The notes: a model not told the origin generated them from the letters alone. Shown: positions 34,359 through 45,480, counted from the stretch's first letter. The stretch is 64,000 bases of DNA from Rhodamnia argentea (GCF_020921035.1 NC_063160.1:18441095-18505094), one strand, 5' to 3'. A program made the numbers and translations.

Positions 34359-35930
34359 AATCGGAGAAGGCCGCTATGCCAATTGGCAGCCACGGCAGGG
34401 CTTGCATGGCTCTGCCTCGGGACCAGCCCCAGCCATCACTTGGTTGGGGTGGAGAAAGTGGGTGAGACATTCTATGGTTTTTATTTTTGTTAGATCACAT
34501 CCTTCTCTCTTAGAGGAGTATACTATACCAAAATCAAAACGAAATGGAAGTGTGATCGACCCGGGTTGGCCCAATGCTATACCATGGAAACTCGAACCAT
34601 TGTTGACACAATAGGTTAAATGTCAGCAAATGTAACTATTGTAGAGCAAAACGGAAATAATATATACGCATATGTTTTCTGAATTATGATTGAACGAATC
34701 AATATGAAAGCATAAAAAAAAAGATCCATACTCCAATTCTCTATCTTCTCTTTTTATGCGTGTTGAAGAGAAATGTTGTTTGGTGGAAAATTTTGTGTAT
34801 CATGCTATGAATGAGGATTGACATATCCTAATTATTGCACAACCGCTAAATGGATAAACGATTGGTTTTTTTCAATGCGACACTAAAATAACCTGTACGA
34901 GATACTTGTTATTAAAATGTTAATCTCATCGGTAGGGTTCATACTTGGCTTACTCGTTACAAATGGACGCAAAGGTAAAGTTTATAAACACCGACATGGG
35001 TTCATGTGCCCATATCATAATATAAATTTGAATATCTCCTTGAATAAGCATCAAGAATAAGTTTTTGAAAACATTGCATGGAGAATCGAAATAAGGTTTG
35101 GTAAATTATGGGGGAACACTATGAAACAATAGAGATCATCAAGAGAAACAACGACTATCTCTAGATGAGAACTAAATAGTACTCACAGAAGCGCATGAAA
35201 CGGTATAAAACCATACAGAAGTAGCTGAGAAGTACAATAACTGTTAAGATACGCGTATGAGTTGTGTTAGAGAAAAGCTAACGTCAAACATCCTCGCTGG
35301 AGCTCCTTCTTTATGAAGATCTTCATCAGATGATGGTAGCCTTAATTATCACAAGTGGTTTTGTACACACGTAAATGGATATGATCACGTATAGTTTTAG
35401 ATAATTATTATATCATCCTATTCATGGCCTGGCTCTGTGAAGAAAGATGTTTTATATTGCGTCACTTTAAATTTAATTATGTTTCATGTTATACTCTTGC
35501 GAACTCGTGCGTCCCTCAATAACGTTCTTTTCCTGCTTGCTATACTCGACCTACTTTTGCAATTTCTTGAATCATTTTTTTCCACCAGGATGAAAATATA
35601 AGCATCTTCTTCGAGTCAGTCGTGTCAATGCATGGCACAACGAGGCCAGAGCAGAGGCTTAAAACGCGTACTGTTGAAATGCATGAAGAGCGACGAAACC
35701 GACAGTCTCTAATTTTAATGAATTCTTCCTAAGTACAACACTACATAACATCACTGGAAAAACTTTTATTCAATGCAAAAAACTGGCTCCGAACATATAT
35801 CAATCGTACACACACATAAGAAACTCGCAATCATGCGTACAAAATAGCGACCATAATTTACAACCAATGATGTTCTGCCAACATGGGGCACGCGAATTCG
35901 TACACTCGGACTCGCCCAAGGGCTAGCAGT
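34359..35930. other. Intergenic DNA without a supported gene
   Basis: No recognisable gene. The frame at 34324-34614 overlaps the MITE end and has no family signature. The final 200 bases probably include the 3' untranslated region of the proline-rich gene. Confidence 0.4.
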
Positions 35931-36314
35931 CTAGGTTGACGGTGGTGGGGCGAGGAAGGGAATGGAAGGAATCTTAGGGAATGAAGGGATGCTACTCGGC
36001 ATCGGCGGCAAGGCCACCTTCGGGATAGTGGGCAAGCTCGGGAGCGGCGGCAGAGCGACCTTGGGAAGGGAAGGCTGGGTTGGCAGTGTAGGTTGAGGCA
36101 GAGTCGGGATGGCGGGCATGGGCGGCACCGCTACCTTCGGCAATGCCGGGATCGCCGGCAATGGGGTCGGTTTGGGCAGAGTGGGTATGGTGGGCAAGGT
36201 AGGTATCGTCGGGAGACCAGCCTGCAGAAGATGACGAGCTCCCAAGCTCACATTGATGCTCAAGAAGAGAACGGCGATGGAAAGTACTAAAGCGAAGCTT
36301 TTGGAGAAAGCCAT
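35931..36314 (-). CDS. Secreted proline-rich cell-wall protein (LPTIP-repeat)
   Basis: A single-exon frame of 127 residues. Residues 1-26 form a signal peptide (hydrophobic run FALVLSIAVLFLSINVSLG) followed by ARHLLQ, a sequence common just after the cleavage site in small plant cell-wall proteins. The mature part is a low-complexity series of pentapeptide-like repeats (LPTIP, LPKVA, LPPMP, IPSFP), with Pro about every second or third residue. It resembles the PELPK/periaxin-like group but lacks the acidic PELP motif of its neighbours at 38477 and 43403. An extracellular structural role is inferred. A TATA-like tatata on the minus strand lies near 36411, about 100 bases upstream of the ATG. 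It lies just outside the segmental duplication. Confidence 0.8.
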   Translation of the reverse strand: MAFSKSFALVLSIAVLFLSINVSLGARHLLQAGLPTIPTLPTIPTLPKPTPLPAIPALPKVAVPPMPAIPTLPQPTLPTQPSLPKVALPPLPSLPTIPKVALPPMPSSIPSFPKIPSIPFLAPPPST

Positions 36315-36408
36315 TGGTGATTGGGATCCAATTAAGGTGATAAAAACGGTGTCGCAAGCAATGGGATTGCTAATTGTTGGGTGAGGAATTAGGGAGATAG
36401 GGGTTGGG

Positions 36409-36418
36409 ATTATATAGG
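36409..36418 (-). promoter_or_regulatory. TATA-like box of the proline-rich gene
   Basis: The minus strand reads ctatataatc about 95-105 bases before the ATG at 36314, a usual TATA position for a short 5' leader. Confidence 0.45.
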
Positions 36419-38476
36419 AGGAGAATGTGTGATTGTGGGTCGTGAGGTTGGTGACTTGCCATCAATATGGTTAGGAAAAAAATTGCGATCTTGGTTTGGC
36501 ATTCATGTTAATTAGTTCACCTCCTCATCTCAATTTTGCAAAATTAAAGACAAAATGTCGAATTCTGATAGGCGTCGTCCTTGAAGTCAAGCTTGACCAG
36601 GTAATACATTGCTAGTCCAATCTTAAATGGACTTTGTCATGCCTTAATTATCGTTTCCACATGTTTTGGTTCCTGGTAATCCTCCGTTCATTGAGGGCTG
36701 CTATTCGTGTTATGATTAGGATTGAGTGCGGGTGTTCACTTCGTACTTCGGTTTCTAGACAACCTTTGACAATTGGTGTCTGATTGGGTTGGAGGAGTTA
36801 GGTGTCTAAGCACGAAGTTTATATAAATATAATGCAATCTCTGATTTCCCAACTCCAACAAAAAAATAAAAGGCGATAGAACCCATTATGATCTATCTGA
36901 CATGGGTTATGCTTTCTTTGCATTTCCATAGAGTTTGTTCACCAGTGTGAGATCATGTACAATTCTCTAGTTTCTCTTTAGATCTTGAAATCCAGGCACA
37001 TAACCCAACCTCCATATGACAACCAAAAAAAAAAAAAAAAAATTAGGCTTGATTTGATCATTTTGGCATTGTGATGAGTAATCAGTTTTCCATATTGGTA
37101 GAATCAGAGGTGTGATGCATGTACATGGAGTTACGTTTGAGGCCCACGAAATAAGAAAATTTCTGTTATCTTACGAAGAAAAGGTCTAATTTTTCCTCCG
37201 ATCAATAATTAACGACCGTCATATATATGATATTGTTTCACTGTAAAAAGACAAATACTTTTCAAAATATGGATCGATCAATATGAATCAACAAATGTTG
37301 TAAATGGTCTTTTGTTGATTCTTGGACATGAATGTAAATGGTGAGAAATGTAAAAGTACAAAGATTTGAAATAATCACTGCCAGCGAAGTAAATGGTATT
37401 GAAAAAGTAAAATGAGTTGAAAGTGAAGATGAACGGTATGTGTTCTTGAATTGATTGGGGGACCTTCTTAAAAGTTACAACTCAGATATTTATACTCACT
37501 GTCCACAGTTACATACATGGTTTACCCAGAAATCAAACATGCTCTACGTGTCTCTTACTATGTAACGACACTCATCCATAATAGTTACAACATCTGCAAT
37601 CGCCAATTCGTTATGATTTAACTCTACGTAATGGATGTTTTATTTTCTCTTGCATGGCATTGTGCCTAACAGCTAGTAGCTAGGGATCAAGGTACAATTT
37701 TTATAATTCAAAAAAATTTGGTTGGGAAATTGTGATCTAACAATCTACGTGAAGGAAGATTGATGTAAATATATGAAAGGGTCCAGAGTAGATAAAACTT
37801 ATCTTTTACTTTATTTCCATTAGCAATGGAAGAGCTCAAGTCGATCAAAGACATGACTAGACAAATTTCTCTCCAATCCGTTGATCGGAAATGACCTCCT
37901 TTTTTAATTTTTTTTCCATTAAGGTAAATTTCTCTTGCAGTGCATATCATCTTCTTGTGCATTTATCTTTGGTTAAACTGTTTCGGAATATCCATGCACG
38001 TGTTATCTTAGTTATCTGATGAAGAAGCCTGTGCCCCGTCTAGAAATATAATGTGATTTGTCTCTTTACATTTGCTGCCTTATTTGATGCATCACATACA
38101 ATTCCGATATCTCCAAGCTAATCGAAGTCCACGCATAATTTTGGCACGCTTTATTACGTAGGCATTTTTGACTCTCAGTTATGAGTCGCGAAGATATTAA
38201 AATGAACGCAATGAGTTACGAATTCATGGTAATTGACTTAGATGAAGATACTACACTCTCATAGAGGCTCAATGGGTCGTCCTAGAAAGCTATACACCCC
38301 AATCCCAATATGAAATACTTCCTGGAATATCACCCTCTTGCTAGGAATAGCACATGACAATAACATACGAACCACACCTATCATCCCTACTTCATCAGGT
38401 ACGACCTTATACTGGAAAATATGAAATTCAGCAGTAACTTATAGGGGCATCTTTAAGGTATGAGATGACCATGATT

Positions 38477-38794
38477 TCAAGGGCGAGGGGTGGTCACAGA
38501 AGGCACTGGTAAGTCCTTCGGGATCGAAGGGAAGTCTGGCAGTTTTGGGAATTCAGGAACTGGGAAGCTTGGTAACTCAGGCTTAGGCAAGGTTGGGATT
38601 TCAGGGAAAGGTGGGAGTTCGACCTTGGGCAGTGACGGGATCTCTGGGAAGCCGTCGGGTATTTCGGGCTTGGGGATCTCCGGCAACGATGTGTTGAGGA
38701 GATGGCGTGCTCGGACCGAGTTGGCACCGCCGCTTAGGAGAGAGAGCGCAACGACCAGGAGGGCGTATTTGATGAGGGATAACTGGTTAGCCAT
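38477..38794 (-). CDS. PELPK-type secreted cell-wall protein, copy A
   Basis: A single-exon frame of 105 residues. The signal peptide (about residues 1-27, hydrophobic YALLVVALSLLSGG) precedes RARHLLNTSLPEIP. The mature region consists of repeated P-[ED]-[ILF]-P-x-[LIF]-P-K units (PEIPSLPKVELPPFPEIP...), the pattern of PELPK1, a cell-wall-associated protein of Arabidopsis linked to germination and growth. Compared with copy B it lacks three residues (LIP) near the C-terminus (FPSIPKDLP versus FPSIPLIPKDLP) and has scattered substitutions. A TATA box (tataaaac on the minus strand) lies about 80 bases upstream. It appears intact. Confidence 0.85.
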   Translation of the reverse strand: MANQLSLIKYALLVVALSLLSGGANSVRARHLLNTSLPEIPKPEIPDGFPEIPSLPKVELPPFPEIPTLPKPELPSFPVPEFPKLPDFPSIPKDLPVPSVTTPRP

Positions 38795-38870
38795 CGGTTC
38801 AAGTTGCTATCCTTTGAGATAGTTGTTTGAGGGTTGTGTGTGTGTGGCTCCGTAGTGCAAAGTGCGCGCT

Positions 38871-38880
38871 GTTTTATAGA
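38871..38880 (-). promoter_or_regulatory. TATA box of PELPK copy A
   Basis: The minus strand reads tctataaaac 77-86 bases before the ATG. The same sequence and spacing occurs in copy B at 43821-43830. Confidence 0.6.
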
Positions 38881-39591
38881 CGTGGGACGGGAAGATTCGA
38901 GAGGATTTAGAACAGTAGGTAATGTGAAAAGTTGAGATTGTTCGTTCAACTTCCTGTCTGTCTTTCCTTCCACAAGTTCAAAAGATCCTATGAAGCACCT
39001 CCAACTCCGAGTCTTGTTGCCAAGTATGGGCTAGATCACTAAACATATCGCTAAGTAGGTGCAAAGCATGATCGTTCTTCTTTTTCTTGGATGGGGCAAT
39101 CACATCCTCTAGGATGACATGGCTCTCTTTCGATCGGTAAAAGCATACACTAAGGTTAGAATGTGGCTCGCCATGCTAAGTTCGTGGCCACTTCCCAATT
39201 TCATTGAGGAGGTTTTCAAAGCAATCGCGGCGGGTTCATGTTCCTAATTAAGGACTTTGGTTGATTAAGCATCAATGCGAGCAATGTCACATTACTTATT
39301 GAAATTAATTATTTTGGCGGCTACATGTCAACAAGCAGTATGTTCTCCTTCTTAAATCTTATGTTCCCCGGCCAGCAGGGAATGAAGGTGTTGCGGATTG
39401 TAGCTTTGGTCCAGCTGCCTTGGGGCTCATCACTTCTTTTCATCGTTGAAGGATCATGCCGGAACAAGACATCAATATCTAAATTTACCAATTGAGGGGA
39501 CTATTAACATTCGGAAGAAGGAAGCTAAGGATGGGCATATAGCCAGATTGATAAGATATGTCTTGGGACTGTTGTTGCTACACAATCCAGG

Positions 39592-40065
39592 TTAATAATA
39601 CTACTAAAAGTCTCAAATCGGTACACATGTGATAAATTTACCTTAAACTATTTTTTTATCACGAAAAACCTTAAACTGATACACCTATGACAAATTTACC
39701 CCGAACTAGTATACTTGTGATAAATTTACTCTCCGTTAGTTTCTGTTAAATTTTCTTGTCAAATTGCTGAGTTGGATGACATATAACAGTTGATGGGTGT
39801 ATCAATTTGGGATTTTTACTTTTTGTTTGTCAAAAGTGTGTTATTTTGGGAATTTTTATGGTATTAATCCAATTTAACCGAAACTAATAGGGTGATAAAT
39901 TTGTCGTAGGTATACAATTTGAGGTTTTTTGTGGTAAAAAATAGTTTGGGATAAATTTATTACGGGTATATCGGTTTGGAGTTTTTTGTGATTAAAAAAA
40001 TAATTTGAGATAAATTTATTATATGTATATCAGTGTGGGGGGTTTTTTGTGATATTAATCCTAAA
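39592..40065. repeat. TTAATA-type inverted AT-rich repeat between duplication copies
   Basis: The left end ggttaataatactactaaaa and the right end ttttgtgatattaatcc mirror each other, with aaatttaccc/gggataaattt phrases inside. It is one of four relatives in the window (see 158-1354). Confidence 0.6.
39819..39842 (-). repeat. Possible A-tailed micro-insertion 8
   Basis: The insert ctttttgtttgtcaaaag plus a few bases interrupts the conserved repeat body, with imperfect flanking copies atttgggattttta (39805) and attttgggaattttta (39843). Less certain than the others because the direct repeats differ by two bases. Confidence 0.35.
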
Positions 40066-40296
40066 ATCTATACTACTGGATGGAGGGACGCAGATACTGA
40101 TTAAGAGCTACAACGATCGTTTACCCTTATTTCTTTTTCGTAAATCAGCAGGAACGTTGCGAGATCTTCTTGCTTGATTTCATTTCATAAGGTATATGGC
40201 ATTTCACAAGTTTTTCGCATGGCTGAAGTTTTCTGAGTTCTTTGCTTCTTACATCTTGTCGTACTACAAGATCGTGGGGAAACTTTGCCATTTCAG

Positions 40297-40530
40297 ATGG
40301 CGAAGCAGAGGACCTCGCGATTTCCAGCTCGCAAGTTGGCGCCAAGGTCATCCTTGAATCTGATCCTGACGCTGCTGCTCCTCATGTTCTCCCTCGTCGT
40401 GCTGATCCTCCTTGCCCTCGGGATCCTTTCGATGTACTGCAGCTCCTCCTCTGGCAACAGGCCGAAAGCGAACGATCTGGCCTCAATCGTGAGGAATACT
40501 GGTGATAGGTGGAACATATTTCTTGGCTGA
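40297..40530 (+). pseudogene. Prolyl 4-hydroxylase N-terminal exon, orphan fragment
   Basis: The frame begins MAKQRTSRFPARK, followed by a membrane-anchor segment (LNLILTLLLLMFSLVVLILLALGILSM), a Ser-rich linker and NDLASIVRNTG. This is the cytosolic tail, type II anchor and stem of plant ER/Golgi prolyl 4-hydroxylases. After about 40505 similarity ends, and no 2-oxoglutarate/Fe catalytic exons follow before the second duplication copy begins at 41095. Catalytic-domain remnants reappear on the same strand at 45052-45480. It is probably the 5' piece of a broken gene. Confidence 0.65.
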
Positions 40531-41094
40531 AAGGAAAGTTTCTTTTTGTAGCACGTCGTATAGGTGAAATATGCATTGGCATAATAATTGTATGGTTTCT
40601 CGAATCTCTTGATCACTTTGAGCAATCCTGGATGTATTGAGACAGAATGCTATGCGATTCTTACAATTTTCCCTTTTACCAGTTCAGAGGGGACTGCCTT
40701 CCCGGCAAAAAAAACACAATAAGGACAAATATTTAGACTGAACTTAAGAGTTCTTGTTCACAAGTCATTCGACTCGTGATTCATAATGCAGGCTACGACA
40801 CGGAGGATCCTAACCAATGCCGGAGCGGGACGACCCCCTCCCGATCCCGCCAGCGCAGTTAGCGACGGGACAACACCGGATGTGACGGGATCTACGAAGA
40901 CCGATCATCACAATTTACACGCATCATCATCGCCATTGTCTAGAGTTCTTCTGCCCGGGCTACCTCCTCACGGAGCTCATGCTCTGTGCCGTGGCCGTTT
41001 TGGGTCCACTCACTCGCGTAACACTCAGCCCACGCCCAAACAGAGCCCCGTGTCGTATTGCGGTTCCCATGATCGCGGGATATTCGAAGATTGA
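40531..41094. other. Spacer with unrecognised GC-rich patch
   Basis: The 40790-41090 patch is GC-rich and open on + (about 100 codons) but matches no family I recognise and lacks prolyl 4-hydroxylase motifs. It may be diverged exon sequence of the broken gene or a captured fragment. Confidence 0.3.
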
Positions 41095-41420
41095 TCAAAT
41101 TCTGATAGGCGTCGTCCTTGAAGTCAAGCTTTGACAAAGTAATGCAATGCTAATCTAAACCTTAATTGGAGTTTGTCATGACTTAATTATGGTTTCCACA
41201 TGTTTTGGTTCCTCGTAATCCTCCGTTCATTAAGGGCCGCTATTCGTGTTATGATTAAGATTGAGGGCGGGTGTTCACTTCGTACTTTGGTTTCTAGACC
41301 ACCTTTGGTGGCCGGTGTCTGATTGGGTTGGAGGAGTTAGGTGTCTTAGCACAAGACTTAACGAAAGGAAAGGACGATAGAACCCATTATGCTTTTTATT
41401 TGGTCTTCCATGTCGTTTGT

Positions 41421-41950
41421 GAGAAAATTATCAAAAAAAGTCATAATCTATTGTAATTGTGTCAATTCACTACTAAAACATTTTTTTTTTGCTAATTGAA
41501 TCTCAAACCTTTTATAATTGATGTCAATTCAGTTTATTTTGCCTGTTGGCGTTGACGCGGCAAGTTTTTAATAATATCATAATATTTTTATTTTTAAAAT
41601 TTTCTATCTTTTTTCTTTTCTTTTCTTTTCTTTTTGTTTAGGGCCGATAGGGGGTCGTTAGCCACCGGGCGAGGGTGGCAAGCCCTCGCTCGTAGCTAGG
41701 CCAAGGCCTCGACCCTCGCCAACGGCTTGCAGCCATCTGCCGGCGCTAACCTAAAAGAAGAAGAAGAAAAGACAACAAAAAAGTATTAAAAAAAATAAAT
41801 ATTAGAAAAAATTAGATATTAATAAAAGTTTGCCACGTCTACGTTGGTCATGACATAATTACAAAAGGTTTAGGATGCAATTGAGAAAAAAGTTTAGAAC
41901 TGAATTGACACAATTGCAATAAGTTTAGGATTTTTTGGTAATTTTCCCGG
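41421..41950. mobile_element. TIR element with GC-rich core, copy 2
   Basis: The left end gagaaaattatcaaaaaaag is matched by the reverse complement of the right end (gggaaaattaccaaaaaatc), and both continue into a ttgtgtcaattca phrase. The GC-rich core is at about 41640-41755 (ccgggcgagggtggcaagcc...). It is related to 32535-33064 and lies in copy B only. No target duplication was identified. Confidence 0.55.
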
Positions 41951-43402
41951 TCTTTTGTTGATTCTTGGACAATATCGTATATGGCGAGAAATGTAAAAGT
42001 ACAAACACCGAAAATAATCGTTGCCAGTGATATAAATGTTATTGAAAAGGTAAAATGAGTTGAAAATGAACACGAGCGATATGTGTCCTCGGATTGAGGG
42101 GGACCTTTACAAAAGTTACAACCCGGATATTTGTACTTATAATCCTCAATTACATAGATGGATACCAAGAAATTAAACAGCTTCTACGCAGCTCCTACTA
42201 TGTACAAACAGTTGTAACATTTGCGATCGTTAGCTTCACTACTTGACGGTTACATTGATCCCATTACTTCACCGTTACATCGCGCGCCTCTCTCCAATTG
42301 ATCGAGTTCATATCCATTCATCCACTCTTCGTTCCATTACTTAGCCTCTTTTCGCCGATACATCGGCTAAAACTGGATTTTCTTATCGACCAACCATACT
42401 ATGTCGACTAGTTGCTCCCGACATAGGGATTTTCTGCCTCTGTGGCTCTCTTAATCGGCTCACGTCGATCGAGCCGTCGGGTAAACACTTGGGCATTTTT
42501 TGGTGAACAGATTTCTATCTCTTGTATTTAACTCTACGTAATGAATCTTTTATTTTCTCTTGCATGGCATTGTGCCTGCCAGCTAGTAGCTGGGGATCAA
42601 AGTACAATAATTATAATTCAAAAAATTTTGGTTAGGAAATTGTGATCTAACAATCTACGTGAAGAAAGATTGATGAAAATATATGGAAGGGTCCAGAGCA
42701 GAGATAACTTATCTTGTGTACTTCATTTCCATGAGCAATGGAAATTCTTTGCCATGTGCAAGCTCATGTCGATCAAAGACATGACTAGATAAATTTCTCC
42801 GATCGGTTGATTGGAATTGACTTCCTTCTTCTTCTTTTTTTTTTGTTCCGTCAATGTAAAATTCTCTTGCAGTGAATCATCTTCTTGTGCATTTATCTAT
42901 GGTTAAACTGTTTTAGATCATCCATGCATGTGTTACCGCAGTCATATGATGAAAATGTCTGTGCCCCGTCTAGAAATATAACGTGTTTTTTTCTCTTCAC
43001 CATCGCTGCCTTGATTGATGCATCACATGCGACTCTGGATATCTCCATGCTAATTGACATAATTCTAGCGCGCTCTATCGCATAGACATTTTCGACTCTC
43101 AGTTACGAGTTGCGGAGACACTAAAATGAATGCAAGGAGTTACGATTTCATGGTAACTGACTTGGATGAAGATACATAACACTCTCATAGAGGCTCAACA
43201 GGTCCTCCTAGAAAGCAATACACCCCAATCGCAATATGAAATTCTTCCCGGAATATCACTCTCTTGCTAGGAATAGCACATGACAATAACATACAAATCA
43301 CACCCATCATCCCTACTTCATCATATACGACCTTATACTGGAAAATATGAAATTCAGCAGTAACTTATAGGGGCATCATTAAGGTATGTGATGATAATGA
43401 TT

Positions 43403-43729
43403 TCAAGGGTGAGGAGTGGTCACAGAAGGCACTGGTAAGTCCTTCGGAATCAAGGGGATCGAAGGGAAGTCTGGAACTTTTGGGAATTCAGGAACTGGGA
43501 AGCTTGGCAACTCAGGCTTCGGCAAGGTTGGGATTTCAGGGAAAGGCGGGAGTTCGACCTTGGGCAGCGATGGGATCTCTGGGAAGCCGTCGGGTATTTC
43601 GGGCTCGGGGATCTCTAGCAGCGATGTATCGAGGAGATGGCGTGCTCGGGCTGAGCTCGCGCCGCCACTTAGGAGAGAGAGCGCGACGACCAGGAGGGCA
43701 TATTTCATGAGGGATAACTGGTTTGCCAT
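43403..43729 (-). CDS. PELPK-type secreted cell-wall protein, copy B
   Basis: A single-exon frame of 108 residues starting at MANQLSLMKYALLVV. The longer upstream frame is rejected because copy A starts at the same Met. It has a signal peptide, then ARHLLDTSLLEIPEPEIP and the same Pro/Glu/Lys repeat series as copy A (PEIPSLPKVELP...), ending VPSVTTPHP. It has the three-residue LIP insertion relative to copy A. A TATA box (tctataaaac) lies at 43821-43830. Both copies look functional; expression difference cannot be judged from sequence. Confidence 0.85.
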   Translation of the reverse strand: MANQLSLMKYALLVVALSLLSGGASSARARHLLDTSLLEIPEPEIPDGFPEIPSLPKVELPPFPEIPTLPKPELPSFPVPEFPKVPDFPSIPLIPKDLPVPSVTTPHP

Positions 43730-43820
43730 CGATCGCTTCAAGTTGGTATCCTTTGAGATGGGTATGAGAGTAGTTGTTTGAAGGCAGGTGTGTGTGGCTC
43801 CGTAGTGCAAAATGCGCACT

Positions 43821-43830
43821 GTTTTATAGA
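43821..43830 (-). promoter_or_regulatory. TATA box of PELPK copy B
   Basis: The minus strand reads tctataaaac 92-101 bases before the ATG, conserved with copy A. Confidence 0.6.
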
Positions 43831-45051
43831 CGGGGAACGGGGAGATTCGAGAGGATTTAGGACACGGGGTGATGTGAAAAGTTGAGATTGTTTGTTCAAC
43901 TTCCTATCTGTCTTTCCATCCACAAGTTTAAAAGATCCTGTCAAACACCTCCAACTCCAAGTCTTGTTGCCAAATATGGGTTAGAACACTAAATAAATCG
44001 TCGAGTAGGTGCAATGCAGGATCGTTCTACTTTTTCTTGGACGGGGCAATCACGTCCTCTAGGATTACACGGCTCTCATTCAATCAGTAACAGCAGACAC
44101 TTTAGAGGGTAAATGTGAGATGCATTGGTTCGATCACTAAGGCTGGAATGTGGCTCGCCATGCTAAGTTTGCAGCCACGTCTCAATTTCATTGATGAGGT
44201 TTTTAAAGCAGTTGTGGTGGGTTCATGTCCCTAAGTAAGGGCTTTGGTTGGTTAAGCATCAATGCGAGCGATGTCGACTTTACTTACCGAAATGAAATTG
44301 GCTGGTTATATGTCGTTAGGCAGTACTTTCTCCTTCTTAACTCTTATGTTCCCCGGCCTGGAGGGAACGAAGCGACTTCCTTGGGGCTCGTCACTTCTTT
44401 TCATCATTGAAGGATAATGTCGGAACAAGACACACTAAGATGTAAATTTACCAACCGACTGGAGGATTAACATTTGGAAGAACGAAGCTAAGGATGAGTC
44501 GTATAGCCAGATCTCATGAATACAACAGAATTGTTTTGGGTACTTGATTGGTATCATATCATCCCCGATCTACTTCTACGCCTGCCCAACTCACTCGGGA
44601 GCTGCTACAGTACTGTCAGTAGAACATGTGAGTTAGAATAAGTTCTCAGCCTTGTTAGAGCATTTTTTTTTTCTTTTTTTATGTTTTAGAGGATTTTGCA
44701 CTTGTGAAATATCACGAGGTAGCTGTTGTTTGTGTATAACAGTTCGAACCTACTGACCCATTTGTTTCTGTTACCAAGGATTTTTTTTTTCTCTTTTGAT
44801 ATTTGTCTTGAAGTAGATTTTACTATAGCATTCCTTTTTGTCACTTTGCCTCCTTAAATATCTTCTGGACTATATCTAGATTTAAGCTTGAATCATGTTG
44901 GGTGATCTTGGGCCTGTCTCATTCCAAAAGCTAGTTCAAAGGTTGAGACTTTCCTTCATACTTATAAACCGACCACCAGCCCCTTCCACAACCGATGTAG
45001 GACAACCCCAACAAATCATTTGGCAATTCCTAAATCCAGAGCATGGAGGAG

Positions 45052-45480
45052 GACTTCAAATTCTGCAACTATGAAGTTGGGCAGAAGTATGAGCCACACT
45101 TTTTTTTTTTTTTGGTCGAAATAAGTCACACTTTGATTGCTTCCTTGATGGATATAATACCAGGAATGGTGGTCAGCGCATGGCTACACTTCTCATGTAC
45201 CTGTAAGTAAATTGTCTGCATGTACTGTATCGTTGATCCCTAGATCTTCCTGGCTGTCTAGGTCAGTATTTCATTATCCTTTACTGTTTGCTCTATGGTA
45301 CAGTTCAGATGTTGGGGAAGGGGGTGAGACAGTCTTTCCAGCTGCCAACGGGAGCTTTAGTTCTGTCCCTTGGTGGAATGAGCTATCTGATTGTGGGAAG
45401 ATGGGTTTATCTGATTGGACAAGTGTTGGATCTTGGCTTTTCGAACCGTCGGGCAATTTATTGGTCAGGCCGGGCATGTG
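45052..45480 (+). pseudogene. Prolyl 4-hydroxylase catalytic-domain remnant
   Basis: Recognisable pieces of the 2-oxoglutarate/Fe(II) dioxygenase domain occur in order. They are HGGGLQILQ then, after a frameshift near 45070, YEVGQKYEPH; next, beyond a 24-bp micro-insertion, FDCFLDGYNTRNGGQRMATLLMYL up to a donor at about 45203. After a short intron, SDVGEGGETVFPAANGSFSSVPWWNEL (from about 45307) follows. Similarity fades after GKMGLS. The HxD iron ligands expected at PHFDYF are interrupted by the insertion, and the C-terminal His/Lys part is absent. It is clearly non-functional, and probably the 3' part of the gene whose first exon lies at 40297. Confidence 0.8.
45103..45126 (-). repeat. A-tailed micro-insertion 5, in a prolyl 4-hydroxylase exon
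   Basis: A T-run followed by ggtcgaaataagt (on the A-rich strand acttatttcgacc then A-run) lies between 8-bp direct repeats cacacttt at 45095-45102 and 45127-45134. Removing the insert plus one repeat would rejoin two neighbouring pieces of a conserved protein motif (YEPH / FDCF), so the pre-insertion site is independently known. Confidence 0.75.

Larger units (their letters stand above)
36543..39552. repeat. Segmental duplication, copy A
   Basis: From attctgataggcgtcgtccttgaag onward this segment is matched in order by 41095-44514 (shared landmarks: ctccgttcatt-agggc, cttgcatggcattgtgcct, the PELPK gene, the TATA region and the gaagctaaggatg segment). Copy A contains the gene at 38477-38794. 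Local differences include sequence at about 36900-37290 that is missing or replaced in copy B. Confidence 0.8.
41095..44514. repeat. Segmental duplication, copy B
   Basis: A collinear copy of 36543-39552, containing the PELPK gene at 43403-43729. It differs by a TIR element at 41421-41950 and by extra sequence at about 42230-42510, both absent from copy A. It lies between the two prolyl 4-hydroxylase fragments. Confidence 0.8.

Noticed and set aside
37017..37045. A-run preceded by gacaacc as a further micro-insertion
   Set aside because: The start resembles the family but no flanking direct repeat was found.
40786..41094. About 100-residue GC-rich frame as a gene
   Set aside because: No recognisable motif, no signal or splice context, and it abuts the duplication boundary.
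43730..43819. Longer N-terminus for PELPK copy B
   Set aside because: Copy A and the signal peptide both start at MANQLSL; the extra 30 residues run into the TATA region.
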